Source: Hemibagrus wyckioides (lineage: Eukaryota; Chordata; Actinopteri; Siluriformes; Bagridae). Taken from it: 64,000 nucleotides of DNA. The position numbers and the translations under genes were made by a program. Positions within the stretch are counted from its first letter, which is position 1. Each line of letters begins with the position of its first letter. The stretch spans positions 26,859,855 to 26,923,854 of the forward strand of contig NC_080715.1 in assembly GCF_019097595.1 (NCBI RefSeq), written 5' to 3'. Below are positions 12,713 to 25,599 of the stretch, piece after piece. The notes under the pieces were generated by a model. It was not told where the DNA came from. It did not search any database and worked only from the letters and a program-made list of their open reading frames with translations.

Positions 12713-14079
12713 AGATTTATAATATCTGTCACTAAATCATTCACACAGTCTACTGCTACTATAGTAATTCACCTGAGTATCTTAGCCATGTTGTAAATCT
12801 TGCCAAAGTCAGAATGAGGCAAGGTTGAAGAATTATGGGAAATTTATTATGTATGCAGAAACAGTGAAAAAGTTTGGCATTAGACCTGGTCTGAGATATC
12901 TTAAAAATTAAATACAAGTGTCTTCGGCTACACAATTAGACCAAACAACATAGAAGGGCTTCGTCTTAGCTCTTACTCACTCCATGTGGTCATAGTCACA
13001 TTCTTGACATATTTTATCATATCACATATGTCATCATGATCATATTGCTTCAAAAATTGAGATGAATAATAAAAAGAGGGATCTGTGATACACAATCTCC
13101 ATGGGTTTTGGTCTTCATAGTTTGCAGATCTTTATCACACTGTTCCTGCTCAAATTCAGTCTGTGAAAAGTAAAATGTCACTTGAAATTAAATTATTTAA
13201 AGACTGTCTTCTGGGGATAAGTGCAATTCATTTTTAACTTGAAGCTGATTCAAAATAAGTGTTGCAAAGTTGAATATTTTATTTTTAAAATCATCGAAAG
13301 CAAAGTGTTATGGTGTAATTATACTCAAAACCGTGAATATCTTCAAGAACTCTCATTAAAGTAAACATTAATCATTGCTTTTAACCACAGGAGGTTGATT
13401 TAAGACTACACAGGAAGCCTCAAACATTCAAATGTTCACCAAAGTGTCCATGCTTATTATTATTAACAGATCAAAAAAGATCAAATATCTGACTGAAATG
13501 TGGCTGTTCATTCATTTAACTCAAATTCATTCATTCACTCAATTCACGGCCTGTGTTAAAGATTAAGACTCACACCAGAGCATATGAAGCAAAACCTCAT
13601 AACAAACTGCTAATTGCAGCGACAAGAATGAACATGGGTGACATCTCAAACTTACTAATCATATCAGTGCCAGAAATATGGAAAGGAATGGCTTGGAGCC
13701 TGCTGTCTGTGTCATTTATTCATAAATTAAGTAGAAGTTAAAGAGTTTTGTTTGATTGTTTTCTGAGATTTGTTGTTTAAAAATTTATCTGGCCAACTGT
13801 CACTTCCTTCTTCTGCTTCCTGAAGTCATTTGATGATCATAGTTAAGAGGAGAAGCTGAAAATGAAACAAGATGGCAGACTGAAGGCTTTAACTCACAAT
13901 CAGGGAGCAAAAAACAGGTCATTTTTAAGCTTTCTTGGACCAGTAAAACCAGTCGTCTAGAATGATGGACCTTCCTCTATACAAATCCCTGTGATTGAGC
14001 TGTTATGATTAGAACAGATTAGAACTAGAGGAGAAAATTATCGCTTATGTTAAATGTGCAATATTTTATATTATTAAAA
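12713..14079. other. non-coding, no gene recognised
   Basis: AT-rich DNA. The frame at 13553-13741 has no recognisable domain and no splice context. Confidence 0.55.
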
Positions 14080-14460
14080 ACAGTGGCACCTGCAAAGGGT
14101 TGGAATATATTGGACAGCAAGTGAAGAGTTAGTTCATGAAATTGATTTGATGAAAGCAGTGAAATGGACAAGTGTAAAGACTGAGCAACTTGGGTAAGCC
14201 AGATGTGATGGCTAGACCATTAGGGCAGATCTTCTCCAAAACAACAGGTCTTGTAGGGTGTTTCGGAGCTGCAGTGGTAAGGAACACCAAAAGTCAGCCA
14301 TTTTGCCTTTTCCCATAGTGCATTGTGGTACCATGATGTGATTCATCAGACCAGACCTCTTTCATGGTCCTGTTCTGATTCTCACATGTCCATTGTAGAA
14401 GCTTTTGGCAGTAGATAGGGGTCAGCAATGGTCTCTCTGACCGGGTTGCAGCTACAGATT
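14080..14460. mobile_element. rearranged Tc1-like remnant with two halves in opposite orientation
   Basis: Positions 14085-14280 read plus. They resemble the subterminal and helix-turn-helix start of the family at 24963-25345 ('atattggacagcaagtgaa', 'gaaatggacaagtgtaaa', a VGCF-like stretch). Positions 14285-14455 match the same family's catalytic region in the minus direction ('cccatagtgcattgtggta', 'gattcatcagaccaga'). Both halves are heavily mutated. It is a scrambled relic. Confidence 0.6.
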
Positions 14461-14560
14461 AGATTAGATTTTGATTAGATTCAACTTTATTGTCATTGCG
14501 CATGCGTACAAGGCAACAAAATGCAGTCTTAGCACATACACAGCAAGCTGCAATACACTG
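14458..14560 (+). repeat. interspersed repeat starting with 'agatt' units
   Basis: 'agattagattag' units are followed by 'caactttattgtcattgcgc', 'acaaggcaacaaaatgcagt' and an unresolved end. I recognise this arrangement as a common teleost interspersed repeat but cannot name it. It directly abuts the Tc1-like relic. Confidence 0.55.
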
Positions 14561-15720
14561 TATGTCCTAACATCTTTATATCATCACCAGCGTTCACTTT
14601 TTCATCAATTTGTATTCCAGTGGTTGTTCTATGAGATCAGACCAGATAGACTTCGCCCATGATGAACACCCATGATACTGAAATACTTCTTAACACCACT
14701 TCCACTTTTTTAAAACATTACCATAATCCAAATATATTATTCTAATTACATATATTTGTATCAAACACACACTCTTCCTTTGGCATTCCACATGTTCTGT
14801 AACTGACCTAATTTACTCAAAGCCTATTACCTGAACGTCTTCTTCCATGCGTGTAAAATGCTGACAAAATCAGTTCTTCTCCCTGTAACCAGGCCTGCTG
14901 TCTCGCTCTTAATTAGATTCATCACTGTATCAGCATTTTGAATTGATGAGCTATGCAAAAATAAGGCAGCAGCCAAGAAGAAAGCTCAGGTTTTCTGTTG
15001 GAGTTTTGACCATATGTGAATTTTTATTCCAGCATGCTTTTCACCTAAACACTTCCACATCTCTGCAAATTTCAGCTGCTATTCATTGAGATTCTACTAA
15101 CAATTTCAGCATGATCATTATTCAACCAGAAGTAAAATCAGATAGCTAGGCACTATTTTTAGTATCTTGTCTGAAATAAATCTTCAAACACAATATATTT
15201 GGCCTTTCACCCCAAGCAGCATTTATAAATTAAGCTCTCAGAAGACTGAAATCTTTTGGAGCTACGCTCTGACCTGTCAGTGATTAGCCTGAGTGCAGAC
15301 AGAGTTGCCCTTTAATAATTACCTGGTTTCTGCTCTAAGTTTCATAGATCAAGGATTTTTTTTTTGTGGTGTGTGTAGTATCTTCACCTACTATACACCT
15401 ATAAATTCTCACCTGATATCATCCTCCCTTTATAATGATTCAGGCTTCCACACGTTATTAAACTGATCGTGCTATTCCCTGACGTTTGTTTCAGATCAGA
15501 TTAGAAAAGGGACTGTGCAGCTGTCAGTGAATACGACACATCTCTGGGAGTGTTTTCGAGGCAGTGTGTGTGTAGATATTTGGTGAGATGTGGTGGTGAT
15601 GATGGAGCTCTGCACACTAGGTTCACTGCCACCTCACCTCAGTGGAGCACTGCAACCTACACACCCATCACATGGCATCACATGTCAGCAGCCTGCCCAC
15701 GCATTCACTCATCCAGCTCT
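14561..15720. other. non-coding, no gene recognised
   Basis: No exon or repeat family is recognised. A run of T is at 15357-15365. Confidence 0.5.
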
Positions 15721-15766
15721 GTCTCTATCTATCTCTCTCTCTCACACTCACACACACACACACACA
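15721..15766. repeat. (TCTA/TC)n(CA)n compound microsatellite
   Basis: A short TCTA/TC-rich run is followed by about twelve CA units (15743-15766). The overlapping 107-codon frame is explained by this low-complexity run and is not a gene. Confidence 0.93.
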
Positions 15767-15937
15767 GTAGAGCAGCTCTGTTCTTGATTAATCAGCCTTT
15801 CACAGTGTCTGTTCAATGCCTCCAATTTTTATCATATGGAAACAGGATTGAAAATGTTGTCGTCTTTGAGTAATACACAGCATAATAAATCCTGTAAGAA
15901 TAGACATACCTCAGGACTCTTAGCTTAGTCACAGTTT

Positions 15938-16101
15938 ATATGTGGTAGCTTAATGGTTAAAGCATTGGTCTACTACTCAGAAGTTTGTGAGTTTGAATCC
16001 CAGGTCCACCAAGCTGCCACTGCTGGGCCCCTGAGCAAGCTGTATTAAAAATGAAATTAAAATGTAAGTCACTTTGGATAAGGGTGGCTGCTAAATGTAA
16101 A
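15938..16101 (+). repeat. tRNA-derived SINE, short internal deletion
   Basis: Head 'gtagcttaatggttaaag', B-box-like 'gagtttgaatcccaggtcca' and core 'ccactgctgggcccctgagc'. After 'gagcaag' the usual 'gcccttaaccctc' is missing, then the tail 'ctttggataagggtggctg' follows. Confidence 0.83.
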
Positions 16102-16384
16102 AAGCCTTTTGGCTTCTCTTTTCTTAGCCAGCAGGATGTGGAGCGTCATCATTAAATGAAAATGAGAAACATGCTAACTAACCCTGTTCCTTTGAGGCAA
16201 TACGTCATACCTGATGTCATAGATTTGTTCTTTATTTCTAGCTATTTTATTTTTAGTCATTACCTGTTTTATTCTGGCTTTGTGTATAATCTGTAGAGGA
16301 TAACGACCAGTTCATTTTTTTCCTGTTTGTTCTGGGTTGGGCTAGGTATATTTTATATAATATAAATATAATTTCAGGCAACTA

Positions 16385-16740
16385 ACTGACAAAAAATAAA
16401 AGAAACTGTTCAGCCATAACAATATTGCATAGGTCCCCCTTATGCTGACAAAATACATCTAAACGTGTATAGTGGTATCTGACACCAAGACACCAAGACA
16501 TTAGCAGTACATCCTTAAGTGTCCTGTAAGTTGTGAGGGATTGGATGGATTGGATTTGTTTATCCAGCACATCCCACAGATGCTCAGTTGTGGTACAGGT
16601 GGTAGGTAGGTGGTGTATGTAAAAGTAACATTCACATGAATGTCAGAACCCAAGGTTTTCCTGCATAACATTGTCCAGAGCATCACACTTCCGGCAGGTT
16701 CTTACCTTCTTCCCATAGTGCATCCTGGTGGCATCTTTTT
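16385..16740 (-). mobile_element. decayed Tc1-like remnant
   Basis: On the plus strand it begins 'cagccataacaatattgc', 'taggtccccctta', and carries 'tatccagcacatcccacaga'. This is the antisense of the transposase catalytic region of the 'cataacattatg' family. The end near 16710 has 'cttcccatagtgcatcctgg'. Large internal deletions and stops are present. Confidence 0.7.
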
Positions 16741-16817
16741 TTCCTTCTACATCTTAACTTCCTGTCCTTTCCTTTCCATCCTCCTGCTAACAGAAGTACA
16801 ATGTAATTGCTTTGCTC

Positions 16818-16834
16818 TGTGTGTGTGTGTGTGT
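16818..16834. repeat. (GT)n short microsatellite
   Basis: Eight GT units. Confidence 0.9.
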
Positions 16835-17173
16835 TATTTCCTGTGACGTTTGTGAAGCATCTCTGATGTGAACAACACAAAAGCAGGTTTCTTCAGCTTC
16901 TGTCTTCTAGAAAGAGAAGTCCAGGCAAAAGAGGTAATTTAATGGCTCAGAAATCATTACAGCGCTTACGGAAGCCTGAAGCATTTTGTGTTTTTTAGGT
17001 GAGAAGATGAACTTTCACAAGAGACTAAGGATGTAAGGAGCAGTGTATCAGCAGGGGAAATGCATCTGGGTGCACTTCCTGTTTTATTCCTGGGTATTAA
17101 ATACTAATTATTAACTTATTTGACATGTTCCTGTTGTTAGAGGTGGGTAAACATAAAATCACTGCGGAGTGAA

Positions 17174-17178
<5 letters not shown>

Positions 17179-17210
<32 letters not shown>
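17179..17210. repeat. (GT)n microsatellite
   Basis: Sixteen perfect GT units. Confidence 0.97.
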
Positions 17211-17213
<3 letters not shown>

Positions 17214-17884
17214 GGCAGGGAAAGGCACCATGCTGTAATACTCTGAGAAATTGTTTCATGTTCAAGGTGAGTTCTTCCATTACCGAGTGACAAAAACAGA
17301 GCGCTATAACAACACAGTGTTACTGGACTGTTTCAATAATTACGTCACATCACTGGAATGTAAATCACTTTTCTCATCACTGATCCTTTACCTCAGTGAC
17401 CTTGAGTTATAAAGTTGTGTGTTTCTCCACTGGTGTGTCATGGCTCATCAGGCTGTCCTGACCTATTTTAGTGCACAAAAAGAAGTTTGTAAAAGGTTAA
17501 ACATTAGATTAGACGAAATATTTCAAGCCAGAAAGCCTTATAGGGATCTCAAAGCAGAAAGCTTGCTGAAGAGCAAGCTGCCCACAAGAACGGGCAGAAA
17601 TTCCGAGTGTGTCATTAATATAGCATGACTCTGCCTCTCCTTTTGTGGTGTTTCTGTGCCTTTATCCTCCATTAAGTCCTTTAATCTTTGTCTTTATTTG
17701 AGTGTCAGCTGATAATGTACAGTATGTCAGCAGCTCTGCATTGGACACATGAAGTCCAGGACTTAACAAAAACGACTCGGTAGTGGCAGCCGGAAAAACA
17801 CCAAACATCACTGAATGCTGTAGCGAGAGGGAAATAGTTGGATATGAATGAAAAGTGAACTACACCATAAACTTAAAAATGGCT

Positions 17885-17903
17885 AAAAAAAAAAAAAAAA
17901 AAA
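17885..17903. repeat. poly(A) run
   Basis: Nineteen A residues. No retroposed body is recognised upstream. Confidence 0.9.
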
Positions 17904-19859
17904 GATTAGAAACCTGTAAAAATATATTCCTGCTCAGGTGCATGTTAGTCACGAAACATTTTTGAATTTGACTTCAGTAAATGTCGTAATTTGTAGCTAC
18001 TGAACCACATTCTGAATTCTGAGGTATTTCGGTTCTAAAGAAAAGTTTGTAAATGAAACATTTACAAAAATCTTTAGTGAAAACCTTCAGGGAACGTTTA
18101 GTGAAAACTAAATTTAATTCGCTGAATATTATTTGAGTTCATTTCATTTTATCAGCGATCCATAATGTGACAGGTATCAATTACTCAAGAGAAATGAAGT
18201 AAAACAATTTCTTACTCAGCTCTTCCAAATAGACAGTACACACATAAACAATTATTCACAGGTCAGCACATTACTCAGGAAGACAGCAGAACAATCTGAA
18301 CAATTCTGTTTATCTCCTTAATTCAGGATGGCACTTCAGTACAGAGTCTTCTCTCCAGTAGCAGGGATAAAAAAGGACTCATTATTTTATTCAAATTCAG
18401 CACTTCATCTAAGGCGAGCCACAGGAACCATGGAGAAATGCAGACCTGCTGAAAATAATCAATTTCTACTTGGACATGAATGCAGTGAGGAATTGTTAGA
18501 TGTAGATCTTGGATAATGGATCTATTTTAATACAGAAACATCCTGTTCGTATTCAGAGATAATGAGTTAGTATTGACATTACATTTACATTTTGGCTGCT
18601 TCCTGTTATAAAGTGCATTTGCGTGTAGTTTAGAGGGATGGAGTCGTCATGCTGATCAGCTCGTGCATGTGGATTGAAGAAAATTACATAAACAGAAATA
18701 GAGGTTAAAGGTCAAACAATGCAGATTGGATGTCTTTGCCTCAGACAGCAGGAAGATAATTGAGTTCTTCTAGTGAATGTGCATGGCATTTTGTAGTGCT
18801 CTTACAGTAACTGTTTATTTTGCTTCCCAGAAATCATACACACTGATTAATTCAACTCTGGAGGTTCAAAGATGAAGCTATCATCTCGTAGGAACTGATC
18901 ACTGCTCAGTGCTCTTCCACTAAACCCCAACACTTCATATAGGGTCACTCAAGCAGACTTCTCTTGTTCTCATATTTTTTTAATATCATTTCTAACACAA
19001 TGACATAAGAAGTGGCAAACAAATAAAGACCAAATTAATTAGCCATCTTGTTTTCTTTGCTGACATGTTTTTTATGTGTGACATTTTATCTGAAGCAGGA
19101 GAGTGTACTTTTCATCAGAACACCTTTAATCAGCCTTTAATTAGAAGAATTGAAAGAAAGTCCTATTAATAAACATATACTTTGTGGTATTTAATGCATA
19201 ATTATTATAATTAATGCTTATTAGTCATTTATGTCACATTTTGTCACTTCTCTGGAGTAAAAGCCTCCCCTGAACTTTCCAATAGAAAGGCCCTGCTGTC
19301 ACTGAAACTCCTAAATTGGTTGTCCCCTGTGTGTTGAGAGAATGCTGGTTATGAGGGGAAATTGGTCTGATGAGACCATGACTCACTGCCAGAGATTCAT
19401 GTAGCATCATTCTGAAAAAGCATCATAGTGGAGTCAAAAAAAATTATTTTTAAACTCTGTGGGTGAATCACACCTTTTATGAAACATGTTAAGGTCTCCT
19501 CCCAGTTGGTGGAATCTGTGAGGTCCTCTTTAAAAGATAAAACTTTATCATAATGAAACTTTAATTAGGTAACGGAACTCACTACATCTTAAAAAAGGCT
19601 GGATAATTTGTAGACCGGTTTCTCAAAATAAGCAGGATCTGGTCTACAGAAAGCAGAGGATCTTTTCAGAATCAAGACAAAACACAATATAGACCGAAAT
19701 CTCTTGCTAATTCACCTTGTGGCTAAACCAAAAGAAACGAAAGTCAGACAACTAAAAGAAAAATCTTTTAGATGCAATGCAAGGACAGAATATGATCATC
19801 ACAGGTGACCAGTGACTTACTGACATTTTGTCTATGGTCCAAACACATTAGATGAACAG

Positions 19860-20140
19860 ATTCATCTCCTGTAGAATCCAGTCAGTCAGGTGGACACCGA
19901 TTTGTTTCCTTATTCGTCTGGTGGACACCTATTTGTCCAGTCCTGGTCAGTCAATACCATTAACTCCATTTCCAATAATTCTCAGACAGGTAATGAACTA
20001 AAGATGTATACCTGTTCCTCACTCCTGCTTTCTGCCTCTGATGATGTTACACCTGTTGGTTTTTGGCTCTGGACTGTCTGCTTGATTCTCTAATAAACCT
20101 GCATCTGTATCCTTGTGTAATCTCCTGACATGATCTCTCT
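19860..20140 (+). repeat. possible LTR-like piscine repeat, low confidence
   Basis: Ends with 'ttggctctggactgtctgct' and then 'ctctaataaacctgcatctg', ending near 'ctcctgaca'. The pattern resembles the polyadenylation part of LTR-like repeats, and of the pair at 27543-27725 and 28460-28776. No coding region of a retroelement is present. Confidence 0.35.
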
Positions 20141-22100
20141 GTTCTGTTCAACATTATTCTGTGAGTCATCTTTCTTCATTATTGATGAGGAATTTTGCTC
20201 AACAATGATCCAGGAGCTGAGGTATTTCTTCAAGAACAATTACATTTTCATACAGCATGCCTTCATATTTTCTAGCAGCAACTGTGATCGTGGTTGATGC
20301 ATCATGTTTCCGTAGTCTCTCACTAGCTATACTGTGGGAGTCGTGTGAATGTGTGTGTGTTTGTTTGTGTGTACACATGGTGGGTTTGTAGACCGCATGT
20401 CTGTCCTGCATGCTCTGGAGTAACTGCTTTTTCTCCCCTGTGGTCAGTCAAAGGCATCTGGTCTCAGGAAAGCTGTTGGATTTAAAAAGCAGGCAATGGA
20501 TTTAAAAAAAATACTCTTAGCAAAACACGTGGGTTTAGGAGCAGAACTCTTCAAAACCATGCCGTGTTTAGTGTTTGTAAGGCATCCTCTGGAGAGAATA
20601 ATAACACCATGCCTTTTTTTTTGCACTTGTAGAGAGAAATTACACTTTTATAATCTTGTGATTTTTGTACTTCTTTGTAATCCTCTTCAGTTCAGATCTC
20701 ATATTTTCAGTAGAATTCAAAGCCAGACAATAAGACAGCAAAACCTTGATTTTGTGCCCCACTGCAGTGTTTTAGGCTGAAATATTCTGGTATTTAGCAG
20801 AATTAATGATGCAGTCAATCTTTACACAAGCTCTTGAGCAACGAGTCACAAAACGGCTTCAAAGCATTAATCATACAACACAAAACAGCCATTAAACTGT
20901 AGATACGCAGCGAACAAAAAATACTGAGTTCTTATTTCAAGGATTTGTAGTTAGTATAAAAGTAGGCCAAGAAAACTCAATGAAAAACAGCCAAAAAACT
21001 CAAATCATATCATCTAACAAAATCCAACTAAATATTGCTAATTAATGCTAAATATTACTAAATAAAATTGGCCATGTGAAATGCCAAGTTACAGATATGT
21101 TTGGTTTATCAGTGCCAAAACAGAAAATATGAATCTCCTCACTGTCAGAGAAACTAAAAAGAGACCGGTCCTGACCACATACAGGCTCAGTGTCCAGTCT
21201 CACCACAGACACGTGCAGGCTGAGAAACAGCTATCTGAGATAAAGTGGGGGAAAAAAACTCTCCTTAAATTTCACTGGTCACTCATCCTGACCTTGAGAG
21301 ACTGGAGCTGACTACTTTTAACTTTCAGGTGTCATATTACAGCAGCACAAGCTCCACTATAGCCTCATCACTTACATACAGTACATAAGGACTGCTTGCA
21401 TCCTATAAAACCCTTTGTGAATCCCTTTGTGAATTCTCATCATTTAAACAGCTGTAATGTGATTTAATGTCCTCAGGAGGTTCTCATCCATACAATACAA
21501 AATAAATATATGCTGTATACATTGTAGTTTTTAATCCAAAGCCTGTAGAGCAAAATTTTGATGTAAAATTCACAAAAGACTCACTACAGTGAAGTAAGAC
21601 ACTGCTTCACTACAACAGTCTTTCCTGACAATGGATATATTTATCTAAGCATGCAGGAACAGGGATATCACAAGCCTCTGTCTTTTTTCCCTTCAATAAT
21701 AAGAATAGATGAAATAATAAATCCTCTCTTGTCAGATTTGTGTTTTTCACAAAAGTAAGAACATCATGGAAATATTAATGTAATTCTGTGATTTTAAGAT
21801 ATCAAAGATAAAGAATTCCACCATCAGCAGCAGATTTATTTATCACATTAAACAAGTCAAAAAATATCAGATGGAACAGTATACATATTTATAAAAGATT
21901 TCTAAACTACAAAAGGAAAAGCCAGAGGTATTTTGTTGCTTTTTCTATCTCAGTAATGATGAATAATATGGCTTTGATTACCGTAATAACAGGATTGACA
22001 TTCTTTTACATCCTGAATCCAGCTCTGTTAAAAAATTATTTCCAGGTAATTTGCTGGAATTGTTATGTTACTGTAAATATATTTGGTATATGTTTACAAT
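20141..22100. other. non-coding, no gene recognised
   Basis: No exon seen. A GT/GTTT-rich stretch is at about 20347-20372. Frames at 20199-20780, 21081-21311 and 21956-22299 have no recognisable domain. Confidence 0.55.
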
Positions 22101-22104
22101 ATAT

Positions 22105-22175
22105 ATATTTGAGACACCCCTCCAAATCATTGAGTTCAGGTGTTGTTTTTCAGGGGTTGGGCTTGTTCATGTTGT
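22105..22175 (-). mobile_element. isolated Tc1-like end fragment
   Basis: 'gagacacccctccaaatcat' followed by 'tcaggtgttgtttttcaggg' and 'gttgggctt' matches the inverse of the right end of the 52369-52880 element (52806-52868). Only this terminal piece is present, and the flanking outermost TIR is diverged. Confidence 0.65.
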
Positions 22176-22574
22176 TTGTTTGTATGTATGTTTTGAATTA
22201 AATATGAACCTTAGGTTAGGGTTTGGGTTAAACACTATGAAGTTAGAATTTTGTTCATGCACCACTAATAACTGTACATTGAAGGTGCAAGATAATTAAC
22301 ATGGCAGCTCTGTGTATATTGTGTTTCAGTGACATTATTAAGATTGCTGAGCTTTAGGTCCAGAAACTATTGATTATTGATCAAATTCAGTTGGCTAGAT
22401 AAAGAGCAGGATGTAATGGAGTACAGTGTGAGGACAGCTGTGCTGTTGGTTTATGGTCTTAGTGGAGTTTTTTATGTTTTTCAAGTAGGTGTCTTTTTAC
22501 GCATCTTCTCAACTCCCTCCTCCACTGACTAGAATAAATTACTCCAAGATGTGATTAAGTATGTTAATGTGTAT

Positions 22575-22680
22575 GTGCACAGTGCCCTGTGATGGCCTGG
22601 CATTCAGACATCCAGGAATCCCAGCATTCACTATAACCCTGAGCATTTACTGTAGATAAAGGGCTGAATAAAAAACAGCC
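22575..22680 (-). repeat. fragment of the 'attcattcat...' interspersed repeat
   Basis: Plus-strand words 'cagtgccctgtgatggcctg', then 'ggaatcccagcattca' and 'accctgagca...gataaag', are the inverse of the repeat at 31483-31590. That repeat begins with ATTC units and has 'gcaccctggatt'. It is a fragment only. Confidence 0.5.
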
Positions 22681-23050
22681 ATCCTTGTGTGTAGATAGAT
22701 TCAGGTGGTCAGGTTGTGGGTGAGGAAATGTGGCACATCCTTTCTCACTGCCTCAGCAAAATCTGACACACACCATCACTCATGTTAGGTTTCTAAAGCA
22801 GTAAAGAAGAAAAATGCTATATCTCATGTCAAATGAACATCCCAGGATTTTAAAACTGATGTTAACCCCAGTTAGCTCTCTATATTTTTTTTTCCCTGAC
22901 AGTTGAGAGATCAACCTGAATGAATTGTCAGCTAATTAATTCTAAATGAATCTCAATCTCGCTCCAGAATCTGAGAAACAAGTCCCAAACTTGTTTAATT
23001 TTCAAAATGAAAAATTTGAAAGCTCTAAACATAATCAGACAAATGATAGA

Positions 23051-23142
23051 AAAGCCCCAGCACTGGCAAACTGCCACTGTTGGGCCTTTGAGCATGGCCC
23101 TCTGCTTTGTTAATCACTGAACAACCTTTTTTTTTTTTTTTT
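23051..23142 (+). repeat. SINE core fragment plus poly(T)
   Basis: 'agccccagcactggcaaact' and 'gccactgttgggcctttgag' match the SINE core (compare 48800-48845). The tRNA head is lost, and a 16-base T run (23127-23142) ends the fragment. Confidence 0.65.
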
Positions 23143-23462
23143 AATTTATCCACCCTAAAAAGTCTGAAGATTTAAAAGTGTGGTCCACAAATGAGACAGA
23201 TTATCATGTAGGACCCCCACAGAGCCCACGCATGCTGCAGAACATTTTTTGAGACTTATGCAAGTGTTACAGCGTGGGAGGAGACATGGTATCTTCATGA
23301 AAGAACCTGTTTGTGAAGATTTTCACTAATGATCTCCTCTTTCACCGTCCATATCTCAGATTGTAGCTGGCTCCTTGGAGATTTTCCTTTCCTCAAGACA
23401 TCCAGCTGTCGAGCGCTGTTCGCTAATAATTATTTATTTTTTTTGCAGAGCCCTTATCAGGA

Positions 23463-23498
23463 GATAATGATAATAATAATAATGATAATAATAATAAT
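23463..23498. repeat. (AAT)n imperfect microsatellite
   Basis: AAT units with two G interruptions. Confidence 0.92.
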
Positions 23499-23691
23499 TG
23501 ATTGCTGATCAGCTACTCCATGATTAGCAGGAGCCAGTTAACTGATGGACAGTCGTCCAGATGCGAATGCATTTAGTATTTCAGTGAACTTATACAAGTA
23601 TGTGCAAAAAATACTGAAGTGGAGATGATCTATTTATAAATACAATAACCACATCTCAGTGAATCCTGTTTTCATAAAAATACATAAATAA

Positions 23692-23837
23692 ATCAGGCTT
23701 GCTCATTAGAGATATATGAAAGGGATAAATAATAACTTTAAACTTTATAATTCTTTCTATGTTTCTATATTTCTGTAAAGCTGCTTTGGGACAATGTCCA
23801 TTGTTAAAAACGCTATACAAATAAATTGAATTGAAAC
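23692..23837 (+). repeat. 'gaattgaa'-tailed repeat, truncated copy
   Basis: Starts at 'caggcttgctcattagag' and keeps 'tgtaaagctgctttgggaca' and 'cgctatacaaataaattgaa'. The 5' truncation is typical of reverse-transcribed insertions. Confidence 0.7.
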
Positions 23838-24962
23838 AAACAAAGAAACAAACAAATAAGTAAATAAAAATCACAGCTTTTGTTACAAATGTTATGTTGA
23901 GGCTTACCTGTGTTCATCATTCAAAAATGTTTATGAATAATGTTTTTGTGTCACTATGACACCCAAATATTGATATTGTATTTAATTTCTATTTGATTTT
24001 ACTGAATGCAACAAACAACATTTGTCTCTATGAGGTCTATGTCAGGAACAATGAGGTAAAATGAGGTACAGGTTACTGCCAGAGTTATTATAGCATCCCT
24101 AGTTTCTTTTTGTTGTATTATTTACCTGCTTTCATTAATAACAGATTTGTTTGGATTAGTGTTCAGATCAACTTCTTAAACAGATGCAGTGTTCATCTTT
24201 GCTCAAAACTTCCTCAAAATGCAGGACAGGTTGCTTTTGTAATTCTCAGCTCCTTTCTCTAAACCCTAGCGGTCCTGTGTGTAAGCTTTTGTTACAATTC
24301 AAGGCAGATGAGAGAACTCCCAAAAATCAGAAGTTGTGCTTTAATCAATCCAGCTAGTGTGATTAACCTTCAGAAGAGATCTGGATTCTAGTAAGGCTTT
24401 GATGTGCAGAGTCTATAAGGACCAGCATCCTCCTCACACCTGGTATTGAATCTTAGTCTCTTAGACACAAGAGAAGAATTCCCGTCTGTTCTGTGGAGCA
24501 GAGTTTATATAGCAGTGACACCTGGATGAAGATATTGTTGTATAGCTGTATTAGTGGACTTGTTAATGATAAAGTCAGTTTGTATAATCGTAATCATAAG
24601 ATCCATTTTGACTCTTTGATGAAGACATTGTCTTTACCCTATGAGTAGCTTGTCTTGGAAGCCAATAATAGTTTCAAATGCAGTGGCACAAATACATCGG
24701 ATGAATTTTTTTCCCCTCTGCAGTCCCTGGGGTTTTTGCTCTTATAAACTATGACCTTTAAAAGATGATTAATCTTGGTTTACCATTTCCCCTGGAGTGA
24801 TGCAACTCTCTTGTGCACATTTTTTCCCGTCTATACACTCTACAGTACACTGACTGGGATTAATTGCTCTGGGGCTTCTCACATCTACAGGCTACAGCGT
24901 ACCCAGATGACTTGTTTCTTTTGTATTTATTGCACTTTTGTTAAGAAGAAGACTGAATCATA

Positions 24963-25345
24963 CGCCAATCAGCCATAACATTATGAGCTGATTATCTCCT
25001 CATCAAGGCACCTGTTAGTGTGTGGGATATATTAGACAGCAAGTTAACATTTTGACCTCAAAGTTGAGGTGTTAGAAGCAGGAAAAATGGCCAAGAGTAA
25101 GGATTTGAGCGAGTTTGACAAGGGACAAATTGTGATGGCTAGAGGACTGGATCAGAGCATCTCTTTTTGGGAGGACCCACCACGGACTTAAAGGATCTGC
25201 TGCTAACATCTTGGTGCCAGATACCACAGCACACCTTCAGGGATCTAGTGAAGTCTATGCCCTGACTGGTCAGGGCTGTTTTGGCAGCAAAAGGGGGATC
25301 AACACAATATTAGGCAGGTGGTCATTATGTTATGCCTGATCAGTG
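24963..25345 (+). mobile_element. Tc1-like element, internally deleted (383 bp)
   Basis: TA flanks both ends (24961-24962 and 25346-25347). The outer sequence 'atcagccataacattatgag' is mirrored by 'cattatgttatgcctgatca' at the right. Inside, 'aagtaaggatttgagcgag' and 'gggacaaattgtgatggct' encode the start of a transposase ([24 protein letters not shown]). Near 25163 the sequence jumps to the catalytic-region end, which reads 'tgctgctaacatcttggtgc' and then 'ttggcagcaaaaggggga'. All catalytic residues between are deleted. It is non-autonomous. Confidence 0.88.
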
Positions 25346-25599
25346 TATTTCCATTTTATTATTACGTAAGGACATAGGAGGGATGTCCTGTTAAAGAAAA
25401 ATAATCAGAATGACAATAATCAATAATCAAACGACAGAATGTTGACATATGCACCCTAAAGTTTATTATTTCCCAATAACCGCACCGTGTTTTATTCATC
25501 TTACTCATCTCAATTTGCCAGCAGGACTTTTATCAGTTTATAGTTAAAGCACACACAGTACAAAAACAAGTTCCTGTTAATAATTATGTTATAGTTGCA

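Larger units (their letters stand above)
16835..19849. other. non-coding with two simple repeats, no gene recognised
   Basis: Contains (GT)16 at 17179-17210 and a 19-base A run at 17885-17903. A scrap of SINE tail ('acatttacattttggct') is near 18580-18598. Frames at 17419-17628 and 18328-18516 lack splice context and family similarity. Confidence 0.6.
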
